DNA of 56,949 bases from Apopatocola sp963618015 (GCA_963618015.1 CAVEQS010000015.1:1-56949), one strand, 5' to 3'. Positions 1 to 11,549 are shown, numbered from the stretch's first letter. Numbers and translations are program-made. The notes: a model not told the origin generated them from the letters alone.

Positions 1-44
1 TTTTCCGAACGGGCGAAAACACGGAGAAATATTCCGGAAAATCG

Positions 45-73
45 TTGAGATTTTCGCTTTTCTGCGGTACAAT
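45..73 (+). promoter_or_regulatory. Candidate sigma-A promoter at left edge
   Basis: TTGAGA at 45-50 and TACAAT at 68-73 are separated by 17 bases. A transcript starting near 80 would run into the 44-base palindrome at 92-135 and the terminator at 159-197, and no reading frame follows. It could make a short structured RNA, or be fortuitous. Confidence 0.35.
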
Positions 74-91
74 GTGAACAATTACAGGCTT

Positions 92-135
92 TATGCCGCT
101 GTTCGGAAAAGTACACTTTTCCGAACAGCGGCATA
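92..135. repeat. Perfect 21-bp inverted repeat (hairpin)
   Basis: Arms 92-112 and 115-135 are exact reverse complements around a 2-base centre. The core of the arm (GTTCGGAAAA) also occurs inverted at bases 1-10. There is no T-tract directly after it, so it is not a typical terminator. It could be an RNA structure, a protein-binding site or the remnant of a small palindromic element. Confidence 0.6.
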
Positions 136-158
136 CTTTATATAATGTCACAAAGAAG

Positions 159-197
159 AAAATCGGAGCCGGTCAAACGCTGACCAGCTCCGATTTT
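159..197 (-). terminator. Rho-independent terminator of the spoIIE transcript
   Basis: The stem AAAATCGGAGC pairs with GCTCCGATTTT, with an inner GGTCA/TGACC stem. It starts at the stop codon of the minus-strand gene ending at 197. The symmetric A and T runs would let it work in both directions. Confidence 0.8.
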
Positions 198-478
198 CAT
201 AAATGCGCCAGATGCAGAGCGAACCAGGCAATGACCCCGGCGATGGCGCCCGCCGCGGCGTAGAGTGGCGCGCGCAGCCGGGAAAAGAAGCTGCCGGTCG
301 TGCGCTTTCCGCCGCCGAGATAACTGTCCGCCGCGGCACGCGCCTGGCGCAGCACGTCCTTTTCGCTCACGCCGGACTGCCCGGCATAATCCTCGCGGAT
401 GATGAATATGGCCTGCTCGAATACCTTCGGGTCAGGCGATTTTACAACGATGACTCTTTTGGAGATTCCTTTGACCAC
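197..478 (-). CDS. Small basic protein with C-terminal membrane segment (unknown function)
   Basis: A 93-residue protein beginning VKGISKRVIVVKSPDP. It ends in a hydrophobic segment (about residues 68-90, AAGAIAGVIAWFALHLAHL), which suggests a single C-terminal membrane anchor. I chose the GTG at 478 because an AGGAGGAA ribosome site lies 9 bases upstream. The frame stays open to an ATG at 607 that overlaps the spoIIE stop (ATGA), but the extra 43 residues are low-complexity and Arg/Lys-rich. It is probably co-transcribed with spoIIE and ends in the terminator at 159-197. I recognise it only as a conserved small protein of Clostridia, with no known function. The position next to spoIIE does not by itself prove a sporulation role. 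Confidence 0.6.
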   Translation of the reverse strand: MVKGISKRVIVVKSPDPKVFEQAIFIIREDYAGQSGVSEKDVLRQARAAADSYLGGGKRTTGSFFSRLRAPLYAAAGAIAGVIAWFALHLAHL

Positions 479-603
479 GGGGAACTCTTCCTCCTCCCGG
501 CAGCGGTTCTTCTCCAAGCATAACCGGTTTTTGCCATCCTTATTCGGTTTCCGGCGCACTTTTCCGAATCGCAGCCAGCCGCGGCGCAGCCGTTCCCTTC
601 CGT

Positions 604-2937
604 TCATTTGCGTTCCTCCAGCCGGATGGCAAGGACAGTCATGTCGTCCTTGTACCCATAGCGCTCACCCGCCTCATGCACGACGCTGCGGGCGAGAGCG
701 CGCATGTCCGTGCCGTCGTCATCCAGCAGCAGGCGGCGGAGCCACGCATCGTCCTCGCGCGTCACGACGCCGTCGCTTGCGATGACTGCAAGCGCGCCGG
801 GGCGGATGTGCAACCGCACGACGTCCGGCGGTTCGCCCTCTCCGGCGAGCACCCCCGCCGCCATCGTCTCGCCTTTAACGCGGCGGACATTGCGCCCGCT
901 GCGGATGTACGAGGGCGCAGCGCCGTATTTATAAAACCCGGCCTGCCCGGTGAAGAGGTCGATGCACATGAGATCGATGGCGGCGTAGCCCCAGCTCTCG
1001 CCGCTTTTGAGGAGCATGACGGAATTCAATATCTTCATGGCCGTTGCAGGCTCCACGCCGGAGCGGAGAAAACGCTCCAAGATGCGCACCGCCGATATGG
1101 ATTCCTTTGCCGCCTGCTCGCCGCTGCCCATGCCGTCCGAGAGGAGAACGCACAATACGCCCTGCTCGGTTTTAAAATACGTCCCGCGGTCGCCGGAGAC
1201 CGGTTCTCCCTCCTTTTTCACCGCCGCCACGCCGACCGACACGGCAAGCGGCTCGGCCTCCAGCAGCACAAGGCGCGTATCGTCCCGGTTGAAGGAGGCC
1301 GGGCGGCACATGCGAACGCCCAGCGCGTCGGAGACCTCCTGCATATAGTCCGCCTCGCGAAAGAGGATTGGGAGACGCGCGCTTTCGATCACGGCGCGGA
1401 GCCGCCCGGTCGGGTCACGAAAAACAGACACCTCTGCGTCAATGTCGAGCGAGTTGAGATACCGGACGAGCCGCCGCTCGGCGATGGTGTCCGAGCCGTT
1501 CGCGCAGCGAAGATCCTCGCTGATCGCATCGAGTACCCCGGCGAGATACCGGTACTGCCCATAAGCCGCCATGCGGTTTTCCTTCAGGCGCGAGCGGAGC
1601 TGCCGCCGGTAGATGAGCGCGCGAAGCTCGGAGTTGACTGCCGCGGTGAACGGCGCGGAGCTTTTGCACTGCTCGCGGAAGCGTGCCGGTAGGTCGGCAA
1701 GCTCCAGATGTCCCCGGCGGCGCATGGCCGCGGTGGCGTCGTTCAGGAGCGTCAGCGTGTCCATGTAGTTTTCCTGCCAGCACTTTTCCTTCCGTGGGCA
1801 GCGGACGCAGACCTCCTCCGCCGCGCGGTCGTACACGGTGGCGATGTCGGCATCGTTTTCCTTACTCTCCACACTGCGGCGCACCGTTTCATAGAGCTCG
1901 CGGAAAGCATCCGCCAGAGCGCGCGTCCGCCCGGCGGTGTACCGGCGCATACCGCGTTCCCCCTCGCCGAGAGCGGGGCGCTGCACCATGGAGACGATGA
2001 ACGTCATCGTCTTGGCCGGGAGCACAAAGAAGATCACCGAGGCGCAGAACGCCTCATAGAGCGCCGGGAGACTGGGGTTCGTCTCCCAGTTCCAGAACAC
2101 GGCGAGCGTATTGGCCGCAAGGAAGATCAAAAGAAACACGAGCCGCCCCTGCCGCTTGAGAACACCGGACATGAGCCCTGCGAAGCCGTAGCAGATCGTG
2201 AAGATCGGCGTGCCGGGAAAGGCAATGTCCATGGAGAGCCCGGTGATGACGCCGATGAGCGCGCCCTCTGCCGCACCCGCACCGAACGAGGAGATCATCA
2301 CGCACAGCACCGCCGCCACGCGGCCGAGGCAGAGCACGTCCATGATCGTGACGCGCGCGAGCGCCATCAGCGCGCAGCAGAGGATCAAAACGCCCCCCGC
2401 TTCGCGCCGCAGCTCCTCCCGCTCCAGCCGCAGCCGTTCGGCGGTGAGCGCCATGTGGAAGAGATACGCTGAAAGCCCCGTAAGGACGACCTCGGTGGCG
2501 AGATTGACCGCCACGGTAAGCTGCAAGAGCTTATCGAAGGCATTGAGCGCCCCCGTCGCGCCCATCACGGCAGCGGCAACGGCGGGCATGAACCACGCCC
2601 GGTGCGCGATCGCCGTCTCCCGCAGGAGAAACGCCGTCGTGAATACGAGCACGAGCGCCGCCATATACCGCAGCGCCCACGCGAGCGAGCCGGAGACAAG
2701 ATATCCCGCCGCCGCGCCAAGGACGCACGCGAGCCCGCCGAGTCCGCCGCCCGAGCGCGCTGCCATCGCCACGCCGAACGGCGCGCACGAGCCGAACACG
2801 CGCACACAGCCCGTCACAAAGCCCAGCGCGAAATGCGTGCCGAGCGAGGCGGCCTTGACCGCCGCGGGACGGTTGATGCGCAGCGTCTCCCCTTTCCACG
2901 GATTTCGCAGCAGCACGGTCTTATCTCCCAATGACAT
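604..2937 (-). CDS. spoIIE: Stage II sporulation protein E (SpoIIE), PP2C-type phosphatase
   Basis: A 777-residue membrane phosphatase. In the known family it dephosphorylates SpoIIAA to release sigma-F in the forespore and it associates with FtsZ at the polar septum. The N-terminal third is a run of about ten hydrophobic segments (roughly residues 30-310). A central cytoplasmic region with a Cys cluster (VCVRCPRKEKCW) follows. The C-terminal PP2C domain has the metal-site motif LLSDGMGSGEQA and a late IASDGV motif. The length is close to the Bacillus protein (about 830). The start at 2937 (MSLGDK) is preferred over an upstream frame to 3012 because the extension is unlike SpoIIE and a GGGGGT site precedes 2937. 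Presence of the gene indicates an endospore former. It is separated from mreB by that gene's terminator. Confidence 0.95.
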   Translation of the reverse strand: MSLGDKTVLLRNPWKGETLRINRPAAVKAASLGTHFALGFVTGCVRVFGSCAPFGVAMAARSGGGLGGLACVLGAAAGYLVSGSLAWALRYMAALVLVFTTAFLLRETAIAHRAWFMPAVAAAVMGATGALNAFDKLLQLTVAVNLATEVVLTGLSAYLFHMALTAERLRLEREELRREAGGVLILCCALMALARVTIMDVLCLGRVAAVLCVMISSFGAGAAEGALIGVITGLSMDIAFPGTPIFTICYGFAGLMSGVLKRQGRLVFLLIFLAANTLAVFWNWETNPSLPALYEAFCASVIFFVLPAKTMTFIVSMVQRPALGEGERGMRRYTAGRTRALADAFRELYETVRRSVESKENDADIATVYDRAAEEVCVRCPRKEKCWQENYMDTLTLLNDATAAMRRRGHLELADLPARFREQCKSSAPFTAAVNSELRALIYRRQLRSRLKENRMAAYGQYRYLAGVLDAISEDLRCANGSDTIAERRLVRYLNSLDIDAEVSVFRDPTGRLRAVIESARLPILFREADYMQEVSDALGVRMCRPASFNRDDTRLVLLEAEPLAVSVGVAAVKKEGEPVSGDRGTYFKTEQGVLCVLLSDGMGSGEQAAKESISAVRILERFLRSGVEPATAMKILNSVMLLKSGESWGYAAIDLMCIDLFTGQAGFYKYGAAPSYIRSGRNVRRVKGETMAAGVLAGEGEPPDVVRLHIRPGALAVIASDGVVTREDDAWLRRLLLDDDGTDMRALARSVVHEAGERYGYKDDMTVLAIRLEERK

Positions 2938-3065
2938 ACATTTAACCCCCAACAGAATATAAACCAAGCATAGCCCGCCGGGGGAGTAAAGGCGGTCGTT
3001 CGGCGCTGTCATATTGGGGTTTTTCCGCCTCGGAAATGACCGGAAATAATCCGCGCGGAGAAAGG

Positions 3066-3092
3066 AAAAAGACCCATCCGAAGATGGGTCTT
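3066..3092 (-). terminator. Terminator downstream of mreB
   Basis: Stem GACCCATC/GATGGGTC with a CGAA loop. Read on the minus strand it is followed by a T run (TCTTTTTCC), just after the mreB stop and before spoIIE. Confidence 0.8.
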
Positions 3093-3110
3093 AGTGCGTC
3101 GAAAAATGCT

Positions 3111-4163
3111 TCAGTTGCCGGTTTTGTCGAGCTGACGCTGGCGGGCGAAATTCTGCATGCCGTCGGTCATGGAGTCGAGACGGCTGAGCATGCGCCCCGC
3201 GCCGTAAGCGGTGCAGGAGAGCGCGTCGTCTGCAACGTGCGCTTCAATGCCGGTGCGCTCGGTGACGAGGCGGTCAATGCCGTACAGCAGGCTTCCGCCG
3301 CCGGACATGACGATGCCGTTTTCGGAGATGTCCGCCACCAGCTCCGGCGGCGTGCGCTCGAGCACCATGTGGACGGTCTCGAGGATGGTCTCCGTCGGCT
3401 CGGCGAGCGCTTCGACCATTTCGTCAGAGTTGAGCGTGATAGTGCGCGGGAGGCCGGTCATCAGGCAGCGGCCCTTGACCTCCTCGTAGCTGACCTCGGG
3501 GCGCTCCTTGACGCAGCCGATACTCTTTTTGAGCTCTTCCGCCGTGCGCAGGCCGATGAGCAGGTTGTGCTTACGCCGGACATATTTGACGATCGCCTCG
3601 TCAAATGCCTCACCGGCCGTTTTGATGGATTCCGACTCCACCACGCCGTTGAGCGATACGACCGCCGCTTCCGTCGTGCCGCCGCCGATGTCGATGATCA
3701 TGTGGCCGTCCGGACGGTTCACGTCAAGACCCGCGCCGACCGCCGTGGCGACCGCCGAGGGGACAAGATACACCTTGCGTCCGCCCGCTTCAATGACGGC
3801 GTTCACGATGGCGCGCTCCTCCACACCGGTAATGCTGCCCGGCACGCACACGAGCACACGCGAGCGGAACAGGCTGAAACTTGTCACGCGGCGGATGAAT
3901 TCGCGCAGCATTTCGCAGGTCATGTCGTAATCGGAAATGACGCCCGCGGAAATGGGGTGGACGGAGACGATGTTCGCCGGCGTGCGGCCGAGCATTCTCC
4001 GCGCGTCCTCGCCGACCTTGAGCACGCGGCCGGTCTGGCGATCCATCGCCACGACCGTCGGCTCACGCAGGCGGATGCCGCTTCCGGCAACATAAAGAAT
4101 GGTCGTATCGGTACCTAGGTCGATGGCAATATCTTTTTCGATAATGGAGGACAGAATAGGCAT
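3111..4163 (-). CDS. mreB: Rod-shape determining protein, MreB/Mbl family
   Basis: A 350-residue bacterial actin homologue that polymerises on ATP under the membrane and guides lateral cell-wall synthesis. The N-terminal phosphate-1 loop is IAIDLGTDTTILYVAGSGI. The phosphate-2 region is MIIDIGGGTTEAAVV and the adenosine motif is GIVMSGGGSLLYGID near residue 290. Length is normal for the family (about 340). The ATG at 4163 has AGGGA 8 bases upstream; a TTG at 4169 is the alternative. mreC and mreD are not adjacent, so this may be a solitary second MreB/Mbl paralogue rather than the mreBCD copy. It lies 36 bases downstream of comF and is probably co-transcribed with it. Confidence 0.93.
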   Translation of the reverse strand: MPILSSIIEKDIAIDLGTDTTILYVAGSGIRLREPTVVAMDRQTGRVLKVGEDARRMLGRTPANIVSVHPISAGVISDYDMTCEMLREFIRRVTSFSLFRSRVLVCVPGSITGVEERAIVNAVIEAGGRKVYLVPSAVATAVGAGLDVNRPDGHMIIDIGGGTTEAAVVSLNGVVESESIKTAGEAFDEAIVKYVRRKHNLLIGLRTAEELKKSIGCVKERPEVSYEEVKGRCLMTGLPRTITLNSDEMVEALAEPTETILETVHMVLERTPPELVADISENGIVMSGGGSLLYGIDRLVTERTGIEAHVADDALSCTAYGAGRMLSRLDSMTDGMQNFARQRQLDKTGN

Positions 4164-4199
4164 AGTCAAATTCCCTTCAAAAGCGATTAAATTCTTCTG

Positions 4200-4853
4200 T
4201 TATTCTTCCCGGTGGCAGGCAAGCGCCGCGCCGCGGACACTCTTTGCCCCGGCGGTCAGCAGCATGCGCGCACATTCGGAAAGCGTGGAACCGGTGGTGA
4301 TGATATCGTCGATAAGCAGGATATTCTTCCCGCGCACCGCGTCCGCGGATCGGACAACGTAGCAGCCGGAGATGTTCGCCCGGCGCTCCTCCGGCGAGTG
4401 CAGCCGGGATTGCGGCGAAACGTCCCGCGATTTTCGCAGCAGCGGCACGGCTTTTGTTCCGAGAACCTCCGCCGCTGCTTCCGCAAGGATCTGCGCCTGA
4501 TCGTATCCGCGGCGGCGATAGCGCTTTGCGCTCAGCGGCACCCACGAAATAAGATCAAAATCGTTGATGCCGCGAGAGAGCAGATCCTCGCCGAGCAGAC
4601 GGCCAAAAACCTTTCCGCGCGACGGGGCGTTGCTGAACTTATAGGTAAGCATGCCCTGCCGCACAGGCTCTTCGTAGTAAAAGGGCGCGGTGTAGACGCG
4701 GACAAAGTCGCATTTGCGCTCGATGTCCGCCGTATGCGGAAGCTTCCTGCGGCAGGTTTCGCACACGCCGTCCCCGCTTTTCTCCAAAATCGCACCGCAG
4801 AAAGCGCAGCGCGGCGGGAAGAAAAAGTCGAGGACAAGCTCTTTCAGGCTCAT
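4200..4853 (-). CDS. ComF-family phosphoribosyltransferase-like protein
   Basis: A 217-residue ComF/GntX-type protein. The N-terminus has the zinc-ribbon cysteines CAFC and CETC (about residues 16-36). The C-terminus carries the PRPP-binding signature LLIDDIITTGST (about residues 175-186). In Bacillus, ComFC is needed for DNA uptake; homologues are found in many non-competent bacteria, so the role here is uncertain. The start lies 1 base beyond the recD2 stop, with GAGAGG inside the end of recD2, indicating translational coupling. A link to recombination is suggested by the recD2-comF pairing but not proven. Confidence 0.88.
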   Translation of the reverse strand: MSLKELVLDFFFPPRCAFCGAILEKSGDGVCETCRRKLPHTADIERKCDFVRVYTAPFYYEEPVRQGMLTYKFSNAPSRGKVFGRLLGEDLLSRGINDFDLISWVPLSAKRYRRRGYDQAQILAEAAAEVLGTKAVPLLRKSRDVSPQSRLHSPEERRANISGCYVVRSADAVRGKNILLIDDIITTGSTLSECARMLLTAGAKSVRGAALACHREE

Positions 4854-4854
4854 A

Positions 4855-7119
4855 TCAAACCTCTCCGGCCAGACGGGCGCGCAGCCCGCTGTACCGGCGC
4901 GTTTTACGGCCGTTTTCGATCATGGCCTGCACGATCGCCGTTTCTCCGACAACGACAAGAAGCTCTCGCGCGCGCGTAACGGCGGTATAGAGAAGATCGC
5001 GGCTCAAAAGCCGCGCCGGGGCGCGTCCCGCGGCTAGCACAACGGCGCGATACTCGCTGCCCTGCGCCTTGTGCACCGTGACGGCGAAGGCGTGATCGAG
5101 CTCGCCGAGCTGTTCAAAGGCGTACCACGCGAGCTTTTCGTCGAAGTCGATCCAGATAAGTTCGCTTTCCGTGTCGATGCGCAGAATGGTGCCGAGATCG
5201 CCGTTAAAGATGCCCGTTCCAACCTCGGGAGCCGAACCGGGCGCGGCGTTTCCGGCCATGATCGCCTCGGCGTCGCCGCCTTTACACCATACTATATCAT
5301 AGTTGTTCCGGATTTGCATCACCCGATCGCCCTCCCGGAACACAGTTTCGCCAAAAATTTTTTCTTTTTTTCCGGGCGCTGGCGGATTGAGTGCCTGTTG
5401 TAAGCGCTCGTTGAGCGCGTAGGTGCCGGATTCGCCCTTGCGCGTCGGCGTGAGCACCTGGATATCGCCGGACGGGATGCCCATGCCGCGCGGCAGGCGC
5501 TCGCTGCAAAGCTCTGCCACGGTCGCGGCCAGCCGCTCGCCCGAGGGACGCTGCAAAAAGAAGAAATCGCCCTTGTTTTCGCGCAGCTCCGGCGTTTCGC
5601 CGCGGTTGATGCTGTGCGCGTTGCGGATGATGCGGCTCTCGCCGCTCTGGCGGAAGATCTCCGTCAGGCGCACCGCCGCCACGGCGTGCGAGCGCAGCAC
5701 ATCGAGGAAAAAGCTCCCCGGCCCGACGCTCGGCAGCTGGTCGGCGTCGCCCACCAGCACAAGGCGGCAGCCCTTCGGCAGCGCCTTCAAAAGCGCCTGG
5801 ATAAGCGTTATGTCAACCATAGAGCATTCATCAAGAATGACGGCCCCGCAGCGAAGCGGGTCGCTCTCGTTCTTGCGGAACGTAAGCTCGTCGCCTTCGG
5901 CCGCCCACGCCGCACCAAGCAGGCGGTGGATGGTGTAGGCCTCGCGGCCCGTAAGCTCTGTCATGCGCTTGGCGGCGCGCCCGGTCGGCGCGGCGAGAAG
6001 GCAGTCGAGCTGCATATCGTCATAGAGGCGCAGTATGGCCTGAATGATCGTTGTTTTGCCGGTGCCGGGGCCGCCGGTTACGGCGAGCAGCCGCCGCTCA
6101 CAGGCGAGGCGGATGGCCTCCTTCTGCTGCGCAGCATAGCGCATGCCGGTTTCCCGCTCCAGTTCCGCGATACGCTCGTCCACGTTTTTCTTTGCCGGGA
6201 CGGTATCCTGCGCCATGGCACGGAGCGTTGCGGCGGTGTAGGTCTCGGCCTCGTACAGCCGCCGGAGATACACCGCGTTCACGCCCGCCACGACCTCCTG
6301 CACGATCTCGCCCTCGTCGGCGAGAACGTCGAGACATTCCTCGGCGGCCTCGGCCTCCACGCCGATGAGCTGCGCCGTGGCAGCAACGAGCTTTTCCCGC
6401 GGGAGAAAGCTGTGGCCGTTATTGAGATTATGTACCATTTCAAAAATGAGCGCCGCGGCAATGCGCGGAGGACTGTCCTCCTCAAAGCCGAGTGAGAGCG
6501 CGAGCGCGTCCGCCTCGTCAAACTGCCCGCCGATACGGTCGGACGCGATGACATAGGGGTTGGACTTCACGAGCTCGAGCGCACCGTCGCCATAAAGCTT
6601 ATAGAGCCGCATAGCGTATTCGGGCTTGAGGCCGTTCGCGGCAAGAAACTCCATCAAAAGGCGCATGCCGGTTTGGCGGCGGAACGTTTCGGAAATGTCC
6701 CGCGCACGGCGCGCGCTGATGCCCTTGATCTCGGCGAGCTTCTCGGGGCTGTCGGACAAAATTTCCAGCGTGTGCGAACCGAAACGGTTCACGAGCACCG
6801 CCGCCGTTGCCGGGCCGATGCCGCGCACCGCGCCGGAGGCGAGGTATTCATAGATGTGCTTCTCCCCCACCGGCAGCGAACGCATGGCCGAGGACGCTTT
6901 GAACTGCTCGCCGTGGCTCGGGTGGCGCTCCCACGCGCCCTCGACCGTTAAGCCCTCGCCGGGCGCGGCGAACGGCAGACAGCCCACAACCGTCACCGGC
7001 TCGTCGCCGCCGACATCCAGACGCAGAACGGTGTAGCCGTTCTCCTCGTTCTGGAAGATCACGCTTTTTACGGTTCCGATGAGCTGCAAGGAGCTGCGGA
7101 GTTCGTTTGCTTCGTCCAT
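4855..7119 (-). CDS. recD2: RecD2-type ATP-dependent DNA helicase
   Basis: A 754-residue SF1B helicase of the RecD2/TraA group, found in bacteria without RecBCD and moving 5' to 3' on DNA in characterised members. An N-terminal OB-like region (residues about 12-85, IFQNEENGYTVLRL) is followed by tandem helix-hairpin-helix segments (about 90-150). Walker A is GGPGTGKTT at 349-357 and Walker B is VILDECSMVD. Other helicase motifs include LVGDADQLPSVGPGSFF, and the C-terminal UvrD-like region has VHKAQGSEY. Length matches RecD2 proteins (about 720-800). The first 52 bases overlap the end of the upstream small gene, unusually long for this neighbourhood, so an internal start is possible. Roles in repair and mismatch processing are known for homologues. 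Confidence 0.94.
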   Translation of the reverse strand: MDEANELRSSLQLIGTVKSVIFQNEENGYTVLRLDVGGDEPVTVVGCLPFAAPGEGLTVEGAWERHPSHGEQFKASSAMRSLPVGEKHIYEYLASGAVRGIGPATAAVLVNRFGSHTLEILSDSPEKLAEIKGISARRARDISETFRRQTGMRLLMEFLAANGLKPEYAMRLYKLYGDGALELVKSNPYVIASDRIGGQFDEADALALSLGFEEDSPPRIAAALIFEMVHNLNNGHSFLPREKLVAATAQLIGVEAEAAEECLDVLADEGEIVQEVVAGVNAVYLRRLYEAETYTAATLRAMAQDTVPAKKNVDERIAELERETGMRYAAQQKEAIRLACERRLLAVTGGPGTGKTTIIQAILRLYDDMQLDCLLAAPTGRAAKRMTELTGREAYTIHRLLGAAWAAEGDELTFRKNESDPLRCGAVILDECSMVDITLIQALLKALPKGCRLVLVGDADQLPSVGPGSFFLDVLRSHAVAAVRLTEIFRQSGESRIIRNAHSINRGETPELRENKGDFFFLQRPSGERLAATVAELCSERLPRGMGIPSGDIQVLTPTRKGESGTYALNERLQQALNPPAPGKKEKIFGETVFREGDRVMQIRNNYDIVWCKGGDAEAIMAGNAAPGSAPEVGTGIFNGDLGTILRIDTESELIWIDFDEKLAWYAFEQLGELDHAFAVTVHKAQGSEYRAVVLAAGRAPARLLSRDLLYTAVTRARELLVVVGETAIVQAMIENGRKTRRYSGLRARLAGEV

Positions 7120-7409
7120 AGTGTCACATTCCCCTGTCCCAGCGATAAACGCCAGGCAATTTCTCTCGTTTCTTCGTCCATGCCGTCGTCCAGCAGCACG
7201 ATTTTTCCAAAAAGTACGCCGTCATTGATGAGCCATAAAAGGCCGTCCACCGTCGCTTCCAGTTCCGGCGATGCGCCGGACACGCGCAGGACGATTTCCA
7301 GGCTCTGATTCTTTCCGCGGCACACGGGCGTGAGCATCACGCCGCGCAGCTTCCAGCAGAGAAAGAGCACCGCCGCTGCAATCAGAAAAGCCAAGATCCA
7401 TTTTCCCAT
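7068..7409 (-). CDS. Small membrane-anchored protein of unknown function
   Basis: A 113-residue protein with one N-terminal membrane segment (about residues 4-26, ILAFLIAAAVLFLCWKLRGV). A soluble acidic domain follows, containing the motif IVLLDDGMDEETREIAWRL. The 52 C-terminal codon bases overlap recD2 in another frame. Gene order uvrA - this gene - recD2 suggests one transcript, with 46 bases between it and uvrA. I do not recognise a characterised family. The frame is short but retains amino-acid-like composition and a plausible start (ATG at 7409). Confidence 0.6.
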   Translation of the reverse strand: MGKWILAFLIAAAVLFLCWKLRGVMLTPVCRGKNQSLEIVLRVSGASPELEATVDGLLWLINDGVLFGKIVLLDDGMDEETREIAWRLSLGQGNVTLWTKQTNSAAPCSSSEP

Positions 7410-7455
7410 ACCGCCATCCCTCCGGTATATCCTATGAGGGATTGGCGGGAAAGGT

Positions 7456-10299
<2,844 letters not shown>

Positions 10300-10339
10300 A
10301 GTGTGCCTCTTTAATCAGGAAGAAATTGTTGAGTATTTT

Positions 10340-10368
10340 ATTATACTTTATTTTATTATTGCTTTCAA
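10340..10368 (-). promoter_or_regulatory. Promoter of uvrA
   Basis: On the minus strand TTGAAA and TATAAT are separated by 17 bases in an A/T-rich spacer. The predicted start is about 30-35 bases upstream of the uvrA GTG. No LexA box could be made out. Confidence 0.75.
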
Positions 10369-10414
10369 GAGAAATCGCATTCGGAAAAAAATTGAAAAAA
10401 ACCGGAAAAAGTGC

Positions 10415-10443
10415 TTGACAAATTCACAGATTTTTCGTATACT
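10415..10443 (+). promoter_or_regulatory. Promoter of the tRNA-Asp/tRNA-Thr unit
   Basis: TTGACA at 10415-10420 and TATACT at 10438-10443 with a 17-base spacer. The predicted start near 10450 leaves a very short 5' leader before tRNA-Asp, as is usual for tRNA operons. Confidence 0.8.
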
Positions 10444-10456
10444 GACAAAGCCTTGA

Positions 10457-10533
10457 GGCCGAGTAGTTCAGTCGGTTAGAACGCTAGCCTGTCACGCTAG
10501 AGGTCGAGGGTTCAAGTCCCTTCTCGGTCGCCA
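10457..10533 (+). tRNA. tRNA-Asp (anticodon GTC)
   Basis: 77 bases with encoded CCA. The acceptor stem GGCCGAG pairs with CTCGGTC and the discriminator is G. The anticodon stem CTAGC/GCTAG encloses loop CTGTCAC, giving GTC. The T arm is GAGGGTTCAAGTCCCTT. All arms fold canonically. Confidence 0.97.
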
Positions 10534-10534
10534 C

Positions 10535-10558
10535 CATGCCCCCTTCATCGGGGGCATG
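10535..10558 (+). terminator. Hairpin between the two tRNAs
   Basis: CATGCCCCC and GGGGGCATG form a perfect 9-bp stem with a 6-base loop. No U-tract follows, so it is more likely a processing structure or partial attenuator than a full terminator. Confidence 0.5.
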
Positions 10559-10564
10559 ACTTAT

Positions 10565-10640
<76 letters not shown>

Positions 10641-10641
10641 G

Positions 10642-10676
10642 AAAAAGCCTGTAATCTCAACGATTACAGGCTTTTT
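10642..10676 (+). terminator. Terminator of the tRNA unit
   Basis: AAAAAGCCTGTAATC pairs exactly with GATTACAGGCTTTTT around a 5-base loop. It begins 2 bases after the tRNA-Thr CCA end. Confidence 0.9.
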
Positions 10677-10736
10677 GCTTTTCTTAAGGATTTTCTTCTG
10701 CACGCCGGACACCCCCAAAACACCCATACGCCATGC

Positions 10737-10765
10737 TTGACAGCGCCCCTTTCCGGGGATACACT
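10737..10765 (+). promoter_or_regulatory. Promoter of the TraX-pgm-TfoX genes
   Basis: TTGACA at 10737-10742 and TACACT at 10760-10765, 17-base spacer. The predicted start is about 20 bases before the AGGAGG of the TraX-like gene. Confidence 0.7.
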
Positions 10766-10793
10766 GACCACATCACCAGCAGGAGGAAAAGCC

Positions 10794-11549
10794 ATGCCCC
10801 TCACAGAGAAAAAGCCGCTCAGTTCCAATGCCATAAAGCTCATTGCCATTGCCGCGATGACGCTCGATCATATCGCCTGGGCGGTGTTCCCGGGATATCC
10901 GAAGGAATTTCTTCCCCTTTTCCTGCATCTCATCGGGCGCATCACCTGCCCGATCATGTGCTACTGCATCGCCGAAGGCTATCATTACACTCGGAACATC
11001 CGTAAATATACCGCCCGGCTCTTCGTTTTCGCGCTGATCTCTCATTTCTGCTATATCTATTTCTCGCACGATTATATTGACTGGCGCTCTTTTATTCCGT
11101 TCTATTACGGCGGCGCGCTCAACCAGACGAGCGTTATGTGGTCTCTCGCGTGGGGACTTGTGATGCTGCGTGTTGCGGAAAGCAAAAAGATCACGTCCGG
11201 CGCGGTGCGGGTGGTGCTCATTCTGCTCATCTGTCTTGTAAGCTTTCCGAGCGACTGGAGCTGCATTGCCTCGCTCTGCGTCATGGCGTTCGGCACGAAC
11301 CGCGGCGATCTCAAAAAACAGGGCTTCTGGCTGCTTCTCTACGTGGCGCTTTACGCGGTCGTATACTTTTTCGCCATCGACCGCGTTTACGGCATCTTGC
11401 AGATGGGCGTTGCGCTCTCGCTGCCGGTCCTGCGGCTCTATAACGGGCAGCGCGGCAAGAATCCCGCCGTAAACCGCTTTATGAAATGGTTCTTTTATCT
11501 CTATTACCCTGCGCATCTGCTTCTCATCGGGCTGCTGATCCACACCTGA
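10794..11549 (+). CDS. TraX-family integral membrane protein
   Basis: 251 residues with about seven to eight hydrophobic segments and the TraX-like motif TLDHIAWAVFP close to the N-terminus (about residues 22-32). In F plasmid, TraX acetylates pilin; chromosomal homologues in Firmicutes are common and most have unknown acceptors, so acyl-transfer is only a family inference. The ATG at 10794 has AGGAGG 7 bases upstream. The frame extends further upstream, but that part covers the tRNA and its terminator and is not coding. It is followed after 43 bases by the phosphoglucomutase gene. No conjugation genes are nearby, so there is no reason to call this a mobile element. Confidence 0.85.
   Translation: MPLTEKKPLSSNAIKLIAIAAMTLDHIAWAVFPGYPKEFLPLFLHLIGRITCPIMCYCIAEGYHYTRNIRKYTARLFVFALISHFCYIYFSHDYIDWRSFIPFYYGGALNQTSVMWSLAWGLVMLRVAESKKITSGAVRVVLILLICLVSFPSDWSCIASLCVMAFGTNRGDLKKQGFWLLLYVALYAVVYFFAIDRVYGILQMGVALSLPVLRLYNGQRGKNPAVNRFMKWFFYLYYPAHLLLIGLLIHT

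Noticed and set aside
10794..11549. TraX plus tRNA genes as an integrated conjugative element
   Set aside because: There is no integrase, relaxase, attachment repeat or other transfer gene. TraX homologues are commonly chromosomal.
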